From positions 17,545,220 to 17,609,219 of the forward strand of contig NC_081546.1 in NCBI RefSeq assembly GCF_901000735.1: a DNA stretch of 64,000 nucleotides, read 5' to 3'. This DNA is from Corylus avellana (Eukaryota; Streptophyta; Magnoliopsida; Fagales; Betulaceae). Shown in pieces: positions 44,831-55,672 of the stretch. Position numbers and translations under genes: made by a program. Position 1 is the stretch's first letter. Every line of letters begins with the position of its first letter. The notes beneath the pieces were generated by a model. The model had not been told where the DNA came from, did no database searches, and saw only the letters and a list, made by a program, of their open reading frames with translations.

Positions 44831-46194
44831 TAGGATAAAATAGCAGCAATTGTCAGTACAAAATTTTTGTATAGATAGGAGATTTGCAGAAGCTTATGGA
44901 CAGTGTAAAACATCTTTTAATTCAAAATATGTAGAGTTAGGAGATTGAAAAAGAGATGAACCAGTGTTATCTATTTTAAGGCCAGTGCCATTCCCAACAG
45001 CAACTTCTTCTATTTGCTAAAAAGGTTGTTGTATCTGCAGGTTCTCCAGTTGGTTAGTAATGTGAGCATTAGCTCCACTATCAGCCAGCCAATTTTGTTC
45101 TTCATAGGTAGAGTTGGACTGAGCAGCCATGGTAGCCAACTAAGTAGGAGGATTGTGGCCTTGAAATGCATAGTCCATGCGATGGTAACAGTCAATTGCT
45201 ATGTGATTAATCCTTCCACATATTTGGCATGGAGGCCGCGCATTCTAAGAGAAGTTACCTCCCTGACCTGGTTTTTGAGGACCATGAGAGTATTGCTTGT
45301 TGGAGAAGGCATTCCCTTGATGCTGTGAAGATGATCCCCTAGGGTACTGATGATCTGGAGTATGGTTTCTGTTATTCTGAGAATGAGGACCTTTGTTGAA
45401 CTGCTGGTGATAAGGTTTAGGTGCTGAGAATCTGAACCCTTGCCTAGGTGGATATTGTCTTGGTGAGAATCTATTATGTATAGGAGGTCTGCCTCTAGAC
45501 TGTTGGAAGGGTCTGTTTGCAGTGAGTGCAAAGGTGGACTGGTCTGGGTTGTGGTTTTGGTGTTGATTTAGCAACGTCTCATGACTAATTAATTCATCTT
45601 AAAAATCTTCATAGCTAAACTCATTTGCTCTAGTGTGGAAAGAGTAGGTTATGGTAAAGTGAGTACAGTTGGAGTTCAATCCATTAAGGATAGAAGAGAT
45701 CAACTCTTCATCAGAGATAGGGTTACCTACAGCACCGAGGTGATCTGCAATGAGTTTTGCATATTGCATGTAATCTGAGCAAGTCTTGGATCCTTGTGAT
45801 AGACCTTGGAGTTGCCTTTTGAGATTGGAAATTCTGGATTTGGATTTTGAGGCAAACTTAGTAGCAAGAGTTGTCCACGCCTGGTGTGATGTGTTGAGAC
45901 CATAGACAGTGGCTAGTACCTTCTCAGAAAGAGAGGTAGTAAAAACACAAAGAAGGTATTGATCCTTCTTATTCCATGTAAGGTATTTTGGATTTAGTAT
46001 CTCTTTTTCTTGATCATCCGTAATCATCTTTGGAGGACATGTTTCTGAGCCATCAAGTATACCCATAAGTTCATAGGTACGCAGAATATGGTGTATCTAC
46101 GTTACCCAGCTGGTATAATTTCCAGCATCAAGCTTGAGAATGGAATTTAGAGTGGTATTTGGTGGAGTGAATGAGGTTTTAGTATTTGAGGCCA
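44831..46194 (-). pseudogene. Copia gag (UBN2-type), zinc knuckle and protease
   Basis: Gag begins with ATG at 46194 and contains LMGILDGSETCPPKMI, QYLLCVFTTSLSEKVLATVY, LKRQLQGLSQGSKTCSDYM and NGLNSNCTHFTI, with stops near 46099 and 45600. A Gln/Pro/Arg-rich linker follows. CQICGRINHIAIDC (about 45226-45185) is a CX2CX4HX4C zinc knuckle. The protease motif WLADSGANAHITNQ (about 45105) has the catalytic D-S-G. The arrangement is standard for plant copia. Confidence 0.88.
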
Positions 46195-46253
46195 TTGAAA
46201 ACGGAGGAGAAACTCTTTGGAATTGGCATTAGCCTAGTGTGGCTCTGATACTA

Positions 46254-46714
46254 TGAAAACTTTGGTATTATTATATTTCAAAATATTAAAATTTACAACA
46301 CGTTTTATGATAGATATATACACAATTTGACCTAATCCAATTGCACTAAGGATTGTATCAAATTTGTTTACTTGTGATGCAAGTAATGAAAAATTACAGA
46401 ACTCGAGAAGCTGGCAAGAGAGAAAATCTAAGTCTTTCCAGATTAATCCTGTAAAGTAGCACCGCCAATCGGGTAGTCGTCTAAGACTGTGTTCGAGCGC
46501 AATAATTCTGAGCTTGATCGCTTACTGGGGTTGAGCTCTCTGTGATTGTGCTCAATCCTAGGATCGATTGCCTTCGGTCTTGCTTGGTTGAACTCGAGCC
46601 TTGATGGGTCTGATATACATTAACAAAGATTAGTTTAGAATACTTTGCCAGTTCAACCAACTATCATTTATCAAGCTCAGGTGTAATTTTCTAAACAATA
46701 TAATAAATCTAACA
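46254..46714 (-). repeat. Copia 5' LTR and primer-binding site
   Basis: On the minus strand the LTR starts TGTTAGATTTATTATATTG (from 46714) and ends CCAAAGTTTTCA (at 46254), giving 461 bases. Just inside, the minus strand reads TAGTATCAGAGCC, close to the primer-binding site for initiator tRNA-Met (usually TGGTATCAGAGC). The outer border is inferred from TG...CA and cannot be checked against the lost 3' LTR. Confidence 0.68.
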
Positions 46715-46864
46715 CCCTAGCGAAAAGATAATGAATAATTCATATAGAATGAATGATTTATAAAAATAATTATAAGTGCTAAGGCATATATTGCCTAATT
46801 ATTAGGTAGTCGTTTTATAAAAAATTCTAAGAAAATTTTAAGTTAACTAATCATTTTTGAGTTA

Positions 46865-47055
46865 TAGTACAAGAGTAGTGATATTCATCACACCCAATGT
46901 GAGTGAACAACACTCACGTCGGGTGAACAATATGTACGAATTTTTCTTTTTAACAAAAAATGATTAAAATAATTTTGAAACAATAAATTCGTACATATTA
47001 TTCACCTGTCATGAGTACTGTTCACTCATGCCAGGTGTATTGTAACTATATTTTT
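46865..47055. mobile_element. Foldback MITE-like repeat, about 190 bp
   Basis: The left text GTGAGTGAACAACACTCACG, GGGTGAACAATATGTACGAAT is answered by ATTCGTACATATTATTCACCT and GAGTACTGTTCACTCATGCC. The outer parts (ACAAGAGTAGTGATATTCATC against ATTGTAACTATATTTTTTC) also pair partly. It is a small AT-rich stem with no coding capacity. I could not define a TSD. Confidence 0.6.
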
Positions 47056-47099
47056 TCTTGAAATTGTTACAAAGATATCAAATAGAGAATGAATTTGTA

Positions 47100-47440
47100 A
47101 GAGACTATGAGAAAAATATAGACAAAATATTAACACCAATTATTTCTCTATTAAATCACACTACATGGCAACACAGTCATGTGGTCTGATGTCGTTTTCT
47201 TAGGCCCACCAACATAACTTGAATTATCGTGAAGACATGCAATGAAAAGACATGCATGTGCGTCCTAAGAGAATATGAAAAAAATATAGACCAAATATTA
47301 ACACAAATTATTTCTCTATTAAGTCACACGACTTGACAATACAGTCATGTGGTCTGATGCTGTTTTCTTGGGCCCACCAACACAACCTCAATTATTGTGA
47401 AGACATGCAATGAAAAGACATGCAGGTGCTTCCTATTCAG
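47100..47440. repeat. Tandem duplication, about 168-bp unit
   Basis: Two units share AAATATTAACAC, AATTATTTCTCTATTAA, ACAGTCATGTGGTCTGATG, GTTTTCTTGGGCCCACCAAC and GAAGACATGCAATGAAAAGA. There are scattered differences. No gene is involved. Confidence 0.85.
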
Positions 47441-49430
47441 GTGGCGGAAACAACTCGGCACGAGAAATATGTAATTGAAAGAAAAGATAAACAAATAAAA
47501 AAATAAAGAAAATAACAAAAATAAAATAAAATAGACATAAATAATTTTATATGATTTGATCTATGAGTTATGTTCACGTATAAAGTCTTAAGGCTATATT
47601 TGGTCTTATTTCACTTAATAATTTTACAATACAAATAGTCACTATTTGTAGGGATGTGAAGAGAATACAAAATAATATGGTTAATAAATCAACTCAAAAT
47701 TGAATGTATATTTGATTTTATCAATTACAATCAATACTAATTATATATAGTTAGTACGTAATGTAATAAAACATTTTGTACGATTCAATGAGAAGATAAA
47801 GACATGCATGTGCTTGAATTTGTGGCCTTGAGAACGGAGCTTTCTCGATTGACTATGTGCAACTACCGTTTGAACGGCTCTGCGAGCGAAGCTCTCAGGT
47901 TTTACCATTGAACAGATCACGTTTGGACGGTCTAGCGAACGTGCAGGGAACGGAGCTCTTGGATTTCATTATGTGATGCAGCCGTTCAGATGCCAGTGAA
48001 CACTCTTGCAAATGGAGCTTCCGGAGAGAATATATTACACTTTGAATACCAAGTTAACCAACCTAAAACCTAACGCCTTATATTATAGTAGTTATACAAA
48101 AGTCACAGTGGCATATGATTTTTCAAATACTAATGTCTCTCAACTTCGATATTAGCAGGTATGTCCGTTGTGTTGCATTTTCATGCGTCATTCATTATTG
48201 CTGAAAATAGGCTGGCAATTGATCTTTTTATCTCTAGTGGCTGCCTAAAATTCGCTCTTCTACATATGCCTACCAATTAGAGTGCAAATTAACATATTTT
48301 GAGATTTCTTGGTGTATATTTTTCTCTCTTTGTTTCGGATTGTTGAAGCTAAAGTAAGAAAACTTTGGTTTTGCTTATAGGAGGTGAAAAGGCTTATATT
48401 TCTTTTTCTTTTTTTCTTTTTTTCTTTTTTTTTTTAAATGTTGTTTTAGATTCAGAAAGAAAAGTGAAACAAAGTTAAGCCATGCACATGGATGTACAAA
48501 TAGTGGAAAGGTTTGGATTCTAAAGTTGAGATTTTACTAATATTTCTTTTATCTTCTTTGCAATAGAGTGTTATGAGTTAGTGGTGGTGGTTTTTTTAGT
48601 GCCGGTTTTAGAGCTAGCTACATATGGTTAGATGTTTTGAGTAATGGGTTTATGCCTATTTTGGATCTAATTGCCAATATTATGCCTTGTGTTGGTTTGT
48701 TTGGTTAGTTTAGCATATGGGCTTGGTTTCTATTGAAGCGTAAAATCAACTGGGGACCACCCATGCTTAGTACTCGATTCGAGATCCCTACAAAACAACT
48801 AAAATTAGAGTGGCGCCCCACGAAGGGGGGAGGGAAGCAACGGCGTCAGCTCCAATGCATATGTCAACAACGTATAGAGATGACAATAAACGAGATAGAT
48901 AGAGATTAGGGCATGAGTGCATACTTGGGTCTAGCCTCCTTAGTCCTTATATAGGCTAAATACCATTTATGTTGCCTGTTTCATAAGGTAAATGTCATTA
49001 ATTCTGCCACCCTTTAATGAGTTGTATTTTCCTAATTTCTATTATACATTGCTTTCTATATAGGATCTTTATGAACGTGTGTTGCAAGTAAACTGTATTT
49101 GGGCCAGTGAAATGTCGGACAAGTGTGTGGGCCTGGCGGGATGTTGAATGATACTGTGAGCCCGACATGTTGAGCCCCATACTTTCATTTTAGTATTCCT
49201 CCATTCCTTTGAGTTATTTGTGTAGGCCAATGGAAATTAAGTTGAAGACATGATCGTGGGCTTTCTTTCTAGTTGAAGATAATATCCTCCATTCCAGTTC
49301 CTATTGAATCAATTATGAGAAACATGATTGATATATGTATTTTGTTTCTGTTTTGGTCTAAGAGCATGAATTTTTGCATCTTATTTTGGGGTTGGGATTT
49401 AGGGTTGAAATTTTAGCAACTGCTACTATG
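47441..49430. other. Mostly unrecognised intergenic sequence
   Basis: About 2 kb. At 47820-48025 a block of GAACGGAGCT-, TTTGAACGGCT- and GCGAGCGAAGCTCTC-type words recalls the CpG-rich words of the LTR families in this window and may be a remnant of such an LTR. A TTTC-rich tract lies at 48398-48437. No coding region is supported. Confidence 0.4.
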
Positions 49431-49439
49431 GTCAAAATA

Positions 49440-50270
49440 GTGAGGAGGTTTAGCAGAACCTAAATGAGGTTAGTACAAATTCTTCAAACTGTTTTAAGTT
49501 CAAATAGGATTCATCAAAATAATATTAGGGCTTTTAGGGAAGGCACAAGAAATGAATTTCAGAATAACCCAATTCAGCAAGATGGGAATTTTATTGGGCA
49601 TTATGGGCATATTAATATGGAGTTGTAGCAGAACTGTAATGGGTGTTATATATGCACTGAATTCATTGGGCTAACCAGGAGGGACATAGAGAAGTGAGGC
49701 AAAACCCAATTGGATTTACTTCTTTGGCCTTTTAGAATCTTAGGGAAGCCAAAACCCAAATGGATTATTGGAACCAATCATTAGCATAGACAAAGTGTGG
49801 ACGATATCTACCAAATTCAAATGTAAGATGTAGTAGCTATGGGGATAATATATAAATGAGTGTTAGTTTAGAGTAGAAAAGATAATTAACCTAAATAGGT
49901 TGTAAATTATCAAGAGATCTAAAACCTCAAACCTGAGGGGGAATCGGCTGAGGTATCAAGCCTTAATGGATTTTGTAAGGAGGGGAAAGTGAAGGAAGCT
50001 GTTGAAGTTTTGGTGATGTTAGAGAAGCAGTGTGTTCTAGTGGATCGACTCTATTTTGTAATGTACGGGGCATGTGGTTCTGTAAATGATGCCTTGAAAG
50101 TGTTTGACATAATGCAAAACCGCAATTTGACTTCTTGGGATACGATGATTATGTGGCTTGCTAAGAATGGTCTTGGGGAGGATGCCAAGGATTATGGCGT
50201 TGTCCCGTCCATGGATCACTATGTGACGAGTGTCGTAGACATGCTTGTGAAAGGATTCTTGAGGATTCTA
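49440..50270 (+). pseudogene. PPR protein pseudogene (DYW-class, organelle type)
   Basis: The best part (49971-50245) reads VRRGKVKEAVEVLVMLEKQC, GSVNDALKVFDIMQNRNLTS, WDTMIMWLAKNGLGEDA and DYGVVPSMDHYVTSVVDML. These are consecutive pieces of a plant PPR protein of the class ending in a DYW-type region, but with internal segments missing after LEKQ and after GEDA. Upstream, degenerate text with NPIQQDGNFIGHYGHINMEL suggests the QNPNG-type N-terminal region of the same protein. Stops and deletions show that it is dead. The LTR-like sequence of the next element begins at about 50247 and cuts it off. Confidence 0.75.
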
Positions 50271-50569
50271 GAATCCTCTCTTTGCTTGGTCGCTAAGTTA
50301 ATTTCCTTCCAAAGATTGTTTTCTTGCAAGTTACACATTTTCTTAATTACTCTTGAATTCGTATTTCCATATTTAACTTAATTTTTCCCCTATAAAAGCT
50401 GTAGATGCCGTATGGCGAATTCATCAATAGGAAAATTACCTTTTCTTAATGCAAGAATAGGAGGCCTGATCCCCTCAAACTGATCAATATATTTTCTTTT
50501 CTTTTCTTTAGTTATTTTTTCTGATTGCTTGTGATAGATCCCTTGGATCCTATGATCTGGTATCAAAGC
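50247..50569 (+). promoter_or_regulatory. Probable 5' LTR and primer-binding site of Reina-like element
   Basis: TGGTATCAAAGC at 50558-50569 is one base off the initiator tRNA-Met primer-binding consensus. Upstream, CCCTATAAAAGCTG (about 50388) is a TATA box. TG at 50247 interrupts the PPR pseudogene and is the candidate LTR start. The LTR end does not show the usual CA, so borders are uncertain. Confidence 0.5.
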
Positions 50570-50959
50570 ATTCGTTCTTGGGAGGTTCCGTTGATTGCTG
50601 GAAATTTTTTTTTTCCCTCCACCGTGATGTTTTATACTTTCGTTGGTATTCTTACGCCGTCGTGTGGTGATTGAGGAGTTGTGAAGTGTTCAAAGATGAA
50701 TTCTGGCGTGGCTGTACATTTTGCGGGCAGATAAAGTGTGTTCGGGGCACAGGCTAAGATCAATCCAGGTGAACTCTAGTCCATCCCTATTCCATTCCTT
50801 GGATATACCTATCCTCCCTTTTAAGTCCTTGTATTTATTCTGGTTTAGTAGTAGAACTGCACTATTTGGATACGTGTTTAAGATAACCTTAGCCCTGAAT
50901 ATGTTATTCTAAGGATAGCCTATTCTGGATAAGGGTAAAAAAAAAAAAAAAAAAATTGT

Positions 50960-52399
50960 ATGCCCTACACACGCCACCAAAAGCGAGTGTTAGGAATTTC
51001 TGATTCGGCAGCTTATTCGATGGCATTCGGTAGCAAGCCAACCCACAAGGAGGAGACTTTATTGGAGAAACAGTTTTACTTGGGGTTTTTACAACAGTTG
51101 AAGGAGCTTATTTCACAAATCATCCAAGAGGAGCGCAGTGTGGGACCCTCTCCACCAGAGACCCCTCCTGCAATGCTTAACCACATTCATGAACACAACT
51201 TTCCACGCATGAAGATGGACTTTCCTCGTTGGGACGAAGATGATCCATCCGGTTGGCTGTCCAGAGCGGAACGATTTTTTCGTTTCTATGGAACACCGGA
51301 AACTTCCAAAGTTGAGATTGTATCTATCCATCTTGAAGGGGAAGCCGTTCAGTGGTATGATTGGTTTGAAGCAAGCCGTGGAACGCCCACTTGGGCAACT
51401 TTTGTGGAAGGTCTTCTTGTCTGGTTCGGCCCTTCCGCATTTGAAGATGTTGATGGTGAGGTAGCGAAGATCCGACAAACTTCCTCCGTCAGCGAATATC
51501 AAATCCGATTTGAGCGCTTGGCCAACCGTGCTTGCTATTGGTCTGAACGACAACCGATCGATTCCTTTGTGGAGGGTCTCCGATCTGATATCAGGAGAGA
51601 AGTTAAGACCTATTGGCCACGGACCATAGTAGCTGCATTTTCCTTTGCACGAGTACAAGAAGAAAAGCTCAGTGAAGAGACACGTAGAACGACTTGGGCA
51701 TCAAGTAGGCCGGTCAATGGGGGTGGGGGTTCCTCCTTAGCACCGACACGAAAAACTGCCCGTTTGACCCAAGAAGAAAAAATAGCAAAGGGACTTTGCT
51801 GGCATTGCGATGAGAAATGGCATCAAGGGCACGTGTGCAAACAGGGGAAACTCTTGATGATCGAACTAGTGGTGGAGCAAGCTGACAGTGAGGAGTCCGA
51901 GCAAGAAGACAATGACAATATTGGTGATGAAGGTGAGGTGACTTGTACTGTACAGGCCTTGGCCGGCTATTCGAACCCGCAAACCATGACGGTTGGTGGC
52001 CTCCTCAAACGCCAGCCTGTTATAGTGTTAATTGACACAGGTAGCACCAACAACTTTCTTGATGAAGGTATTGCTCAAAGACTCTCAATCCATGTGGAGC
52101 CTTGTGAGCCATTTGAAGTTAAATTGGCAGACGGGGGCACCCTCACTTGCAAAAGTAAGTCCTCAAATGTCAAGTTAATTGTGGAAGATCACGAGCTGCG
52201 AACTGATTTGTACTTATTACATCTTGGTGAGTATGAGGTAGTCTTGGGAATCGAATGGTTAAGGACTCTTGGAGATGTGCTATGGAACTTCTCCAAGTTA
52301 GCCATGAAGTTTACATTGAACGGGAACAGAGTGATATTTCGTGGAAACGTGGTCACTTCATCACTTCTATTAGTAGCTACCGGATGGAACGAATCTTGA
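50960..52399 (+). pseudogene. Gypsy gag-protease ORF
   Basis: An open frame of 479 codons. The gag core is at about residues 90-210: HNFPRMKMDFPRWDEDDPSG, WLSRAERFFRFYGTPE and LANRACYWSERQPIDSFVEG. The zinc knuckle CWHCDEKWHQGHVC (CX2CX4HX4C) is near residue 280. The protease active site VLIDTGSTNNFLDEG is near residue 355, with EVVLGIEWLRTLG further on. In intact Reina elements gag and pol form one frame. Here the frame ends at 52399 and RT continues in another frame, so there is a frameshift. It could still encode an apparently complete gag. Confidence 0.87.
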
Positions 52400-53830
52400 A
52401 AAAGTCATGCAAGGGGTACTTGTTACAATTAAGAAGTGAAGCTACGGAAATACGTGAAGACTCTAGTTCAACATTAGCACCATTGCTATCAGAATTTGTT
52501 GATATCTTTGTTGAACCCAATGGGCTGCCGCCCCAACGATCACATGATCATCGGATTCCTTTTATGCCCGGGAGTGCACCTACTAATGTACGCCCTTACT
52601 GCTACCCTCACTTTCAGAAAGCAAAAATAGAATCGATCGTACAAGAGATGCGTGATGCCGGCATCATTAGACCAAGTGTCAGCCCTTATTCTTCCCCTGT
52701 GTTACTCGTTCGGAAGAGAGATGGGACTTGGCGAATGTGCATGGATTATCGGGGCTTTAAACGGCATCACTATTAAAGATAAGTATCCTATTCCTATAAT
52801 AGATGAATTACTTGATGAATTGAGTGGTACACAGCTGTTTTCTAAATTAGATCTTCACTCGGGCTACCATCAAATTTGAGTCCATGATGAAGATGTATCG
52901 AAGACAGCCTTTCGGACTCATGATGGTCACTATGAATTCCTGGTAATGCCCTTTGGCTTGACCAACGCACCATCAACATTCCAAAGTCTTATGAATGACA
53001 TATTTCGGCCTTATTTATGTAAGTTTGTTTTAATCTTTTTTGATGATATACTCATTTATAGTTCTTCTCTTGAGGAACATCTGTGTCATCTACGAGCTAT
53101 ATTTTCCTTGCTTCGGCAACATTCCCTTTTTGTGAAGAAGTCTAAGTGCAGTTTTGCAAGCTTTGTGGTAGAATACCTTGGCCACATTGTGTCCAAAGAC
53201 GGTGTAGCGGTAGATCCCTCTAAGATCCAAGTCATGGTAGCATGGCCTATTCCGAAGACAACTAAAGCTCTACGAGGGTTCTTGGTTTTAACCGTCTATT
53301 ACTGAAAGTTTGTTCGAGATTATGGCAAGATCAATGCCCCATTAACAGTTTTGCTTAAGAAGGAAGCTTTCCAATGGTTTGATGAGGCCGGAGATGCTTT
53401 TTCCAAGCTCAAGCATGCTATGACAACGACACCAGTGCTTGCCTTGCCAGATTTCACTAAAACCTTCGTCATTGAGAGTGATGCTTCAGGTGTTGGCATA
53501 GGGGTAGTACTTATGCAAGTGGGCCGACCATTACCCTTTACCAGCAAGGCATTGTCACCATTACACCTCAGCATGTCTGTCTACGACAAGGAGATGCTAG
53601 CTATCGTCCATGCTATTACCAAATGGAGACCTTACTTAATTGGCCGTTGGTTTCAAATACGAACTGATCATCGCAGCCTGAAATATTTGTTGGAACAACA
53701 AATCTCCTCCATGGAGAAACATAAGTGGCTAACCAAATTGCTCGGGTATGACTATGAAATTGTCTACAAAAAAAGGGTTGAGAATTTGGTGGCTGATGCA
53801 CTCTCTCGCCTCCCAGAGCATGCCGAGCTC
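52400..53830 (+). pseudogene. Gypsy reverse transcriptase and RNase H, frameshifted
   Basis: Motifs run in order over several frames: [49 protein letters not shown], stop, [35 protein letters not shown] (catalytic DD intact), [18 protein letters not shown]. RNase H follows with FVIESDASGVGIGVVLMQ and TDHRSLKYLLEQQ, then VADALSRLP. Frameshift near 52760, stops near 52877 and 53303. Confidence 0.88.
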
Positions 53831-54880
53831 CATAGTCTACCTACACCCACATGGCTCACTTTTGAGCTCATTAAGGAAGAGCAGCGGAGTGACCCTCAGC
53901 TCCAAAAGATTGTTCAACGACTGACCCACGATCCCTCCTCTGTTCCACATCACTCATTGGTTGTGGACCATCTCCGCTACAAAGGGCGAATTATGTTGGC
54001 TACAAATTCCACTCACGAATCTGTTATCTTGCAGGAATTACACGCAGCCCCTAGTGCTGGTCATTCTGCGTTCCTTCGAACCTACAAACGCATTTCTCAC
54101 ATTTTTTATTGGAAGGGGATGATATCAAGCAATTTGTCGCTGAATGCGAAGTTTGCCAACGACAAAAGGGTGAAATAGTAGCAAGCCCAGGACCACTACA
54201 CCCCTTGCTAATTCCTGTCAAAGCTTGGACAGATATCTCTATGGACTTCTTTGATGGCTTACCATCCTCCCATGATAAAACCTCCATCTTTGTTGTGGTG
54301 GACTGCCTAACAAAGTATGCTCACTTCTGTCCCATTGCCCATCCCTACATGGCGTTGACTATTGCACAGCTCTTTGTGGACAACATTGTCAAATTGCATG
54401 GAGTTCTTCAGTAGATAGTAAGTGATCGGGATCAGATTTTTACTTCTAAATTTTGGAAGGAGCTTTTCTGTTTGTAGGGCACCCATTTAAAGATGAGCAC
54501 CACCTATCATCCCCAAACCAATGGACAAACAGAGGTAGTGAATCGGTGTTCGGAGAACTACTTGCGGTGTTTCACAGGAGATAAGCCCAAGGAGTGGGTC
54601 CGATGGCTTCCTTGGGCCGAATGGTGGCATAAAACCACTTATCACTCTGCTACCAAGATGACTCCTTTTGAAGTAGTTTATGGGCGGCCTCCTTCGATAC
54701 TACAAACCTACCCTACTGGCTCGTCGGTGGTGGATCAGGTTGACTGTGTTCTTCAAGATCGTATCCAACTTTTGCTACTTCTCAAGGATAACCTAACCGC
54801 CCAATCTCACATGAAGCATCAGGCCGATAAGCATAGGAGTGAACGTGAATTCAACATTGGTGATTGGGTCTTCCTTCGTC
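53831..54880 (+). pseudogene. Gypsy integrase, truncated at C-terminus
   Basis: The zinc-binding part reads SAFLRTYKRISHIFYWKGM and, after a frame change near 54110, FVAECEVCQRQKGEI. The core follows: DISMDFFDGLPSSHDKTS (first Asp), SDRDQIFTSKFW (second Asp) and TTYHPQTNGQTEVVNR (Glu). PFEVVYGRPP and EFNIGDWVFLR are the C-terminal landmarks. Stops occur at about 54412 and 54478. It ends at 54880, where non-element sequence begins with an inverted repeat. Confidence 0.87.
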
Positions 54881-54910
54881 ACTAATAGGCCACGACTTGG
54901 CCTATTAGTG
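54880..54910. repeat. Perfect 12-bp inverted repeat at the gypsy truncation point
   Basis: CACTAATAGGCC (54880-54891), spacer ACGACTT, GGCCTATTAGTG (54899-54910). It starts exactly where the integrase reading is lost. It looks like a repair or template-switch scar, or the tip of another element. Confidence 0.85.
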
Positions 54911-54987
54911 ATGATAACAATCATCCTAATTATATTATTATATTAACAATGACTACATGATAACCTTACATGATTAGATTGTCATTG
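54911..54987. other. Short host sequence before LINE, ending in TSD
   Basis: AT-rich flank. Its last 16 bases (54972-54987), GATTAGATTGTCATTG, are the left target-site duplication of the LINE. Confidence 0.85.
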
Positions 54988-55205
54988 TTCAATCACCGGA
55001 CGGTAACCAGAACCAAGAGGAAAAGGAAAGAAAAAGTCTCAGTCTTCCAAATATGGCAAGAAGTGGATATGTCTTTACTTATTTCCTGATTGAGAAGAAT
55101 CCTCATCATTAGGGGCATAATGGAAGCAGATTTTATGGAGAAGATACCAAGCGGGGATCATGGCGCAACACTACAGCTAGCATTTTTGACAAAGGGAGAG
55201 GGCAG

Positions 55206-55670
55206 ATGGGGGAAGTCACTAGAGCTCCAGATTCGCAAAAGGGTCAACTAAAAGGGAATATAATAAAGGTGGCAGAATTTCCTTCCAAGGGATCTTCTAA
55301 TTCTCACGTTGTGGGTTTTGAGAGGGCCCCAGGAGGAAAGAAGGGTAAGATGGCTGATTTGGGTCCTCAAAAGAAGGTATCCTGTGGGCCACAAACAAAA
55401 GAGCGAGAGGAGGCATATGGGTCCAAAAGAAAGAGGGAGAATTCTCTTGACTTGGAGAACATGGAACAATATATAGTACCCTTGGAGGAAACACCAACGG
55501 GAAATAGCCTACGAGTGTGGAAGAGCAAAGCAAGGGAGAGTCCAGGAGTGGCAAATTTACTATGTTCTGAGAATCCGCAAGAAGGGGACATGGAGGAGAG
55601 AGAAGGGGAAGGGAGGCATGACCCAAAAATCATGGGATTGGTGGAGGCTGTGAAACAGCCCCGCCAATAG
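55206..55670 (+). pseudogene. LINE ORF1 C-terminal part
   Basis: A 154-codon frame, charged and Lys/Glu-rich (EREEAYGSKRKRENSLDLEN), ending VEAVKQPRQ-stop two bases before the endonuclease ATG at 55673. Plant L1 ORF1 proteins end in such low-complexity tails upstream of ORF2. The RNA-binding and zinc-knuckle parts are lost to 5' truncation. Confidence 0.6.
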
Positions 55671-55672
55671 CC

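Larger units (their letters stand above)
42783..46714 (-). mobile_element. Ty1/copia retrotransposon, 3' end lost in gap
   Basis: Minus-strand order: LTR (46714-46254), primer-binding site (about 46252-46240), gag (46194-45300), protease, integrase and reverse transcriptase, which breaks at the gap. RNase H and the 3' LTR are not visible. The order integrase before RT is diagnostic of Ty1/copia. Several stops interrupt it (for example near 45600, 45240, 45018 and 44396). Confidence 0.9.
50247..54880 (+). mobile_element. Reina-like Ty3/gypsy chromovirus, truncated in integrase
   Basis: Layout: LTR-like region (about 50247-50557), primer-binding site, leader, gag, protease, RT, RNase H, integrase. 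It ends abruptly after the integrase motif FNIGDWVFLR, followed by a short inverted repeat. The chromodomain and 3' LTR are missing. Domain order (integrase last) is Ty3/gypsy. Wording such as RPPSILQTYPTG and HMKHQADKHRSEREFNIGDW resembles the Reina clade. Confidence 0.85.
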
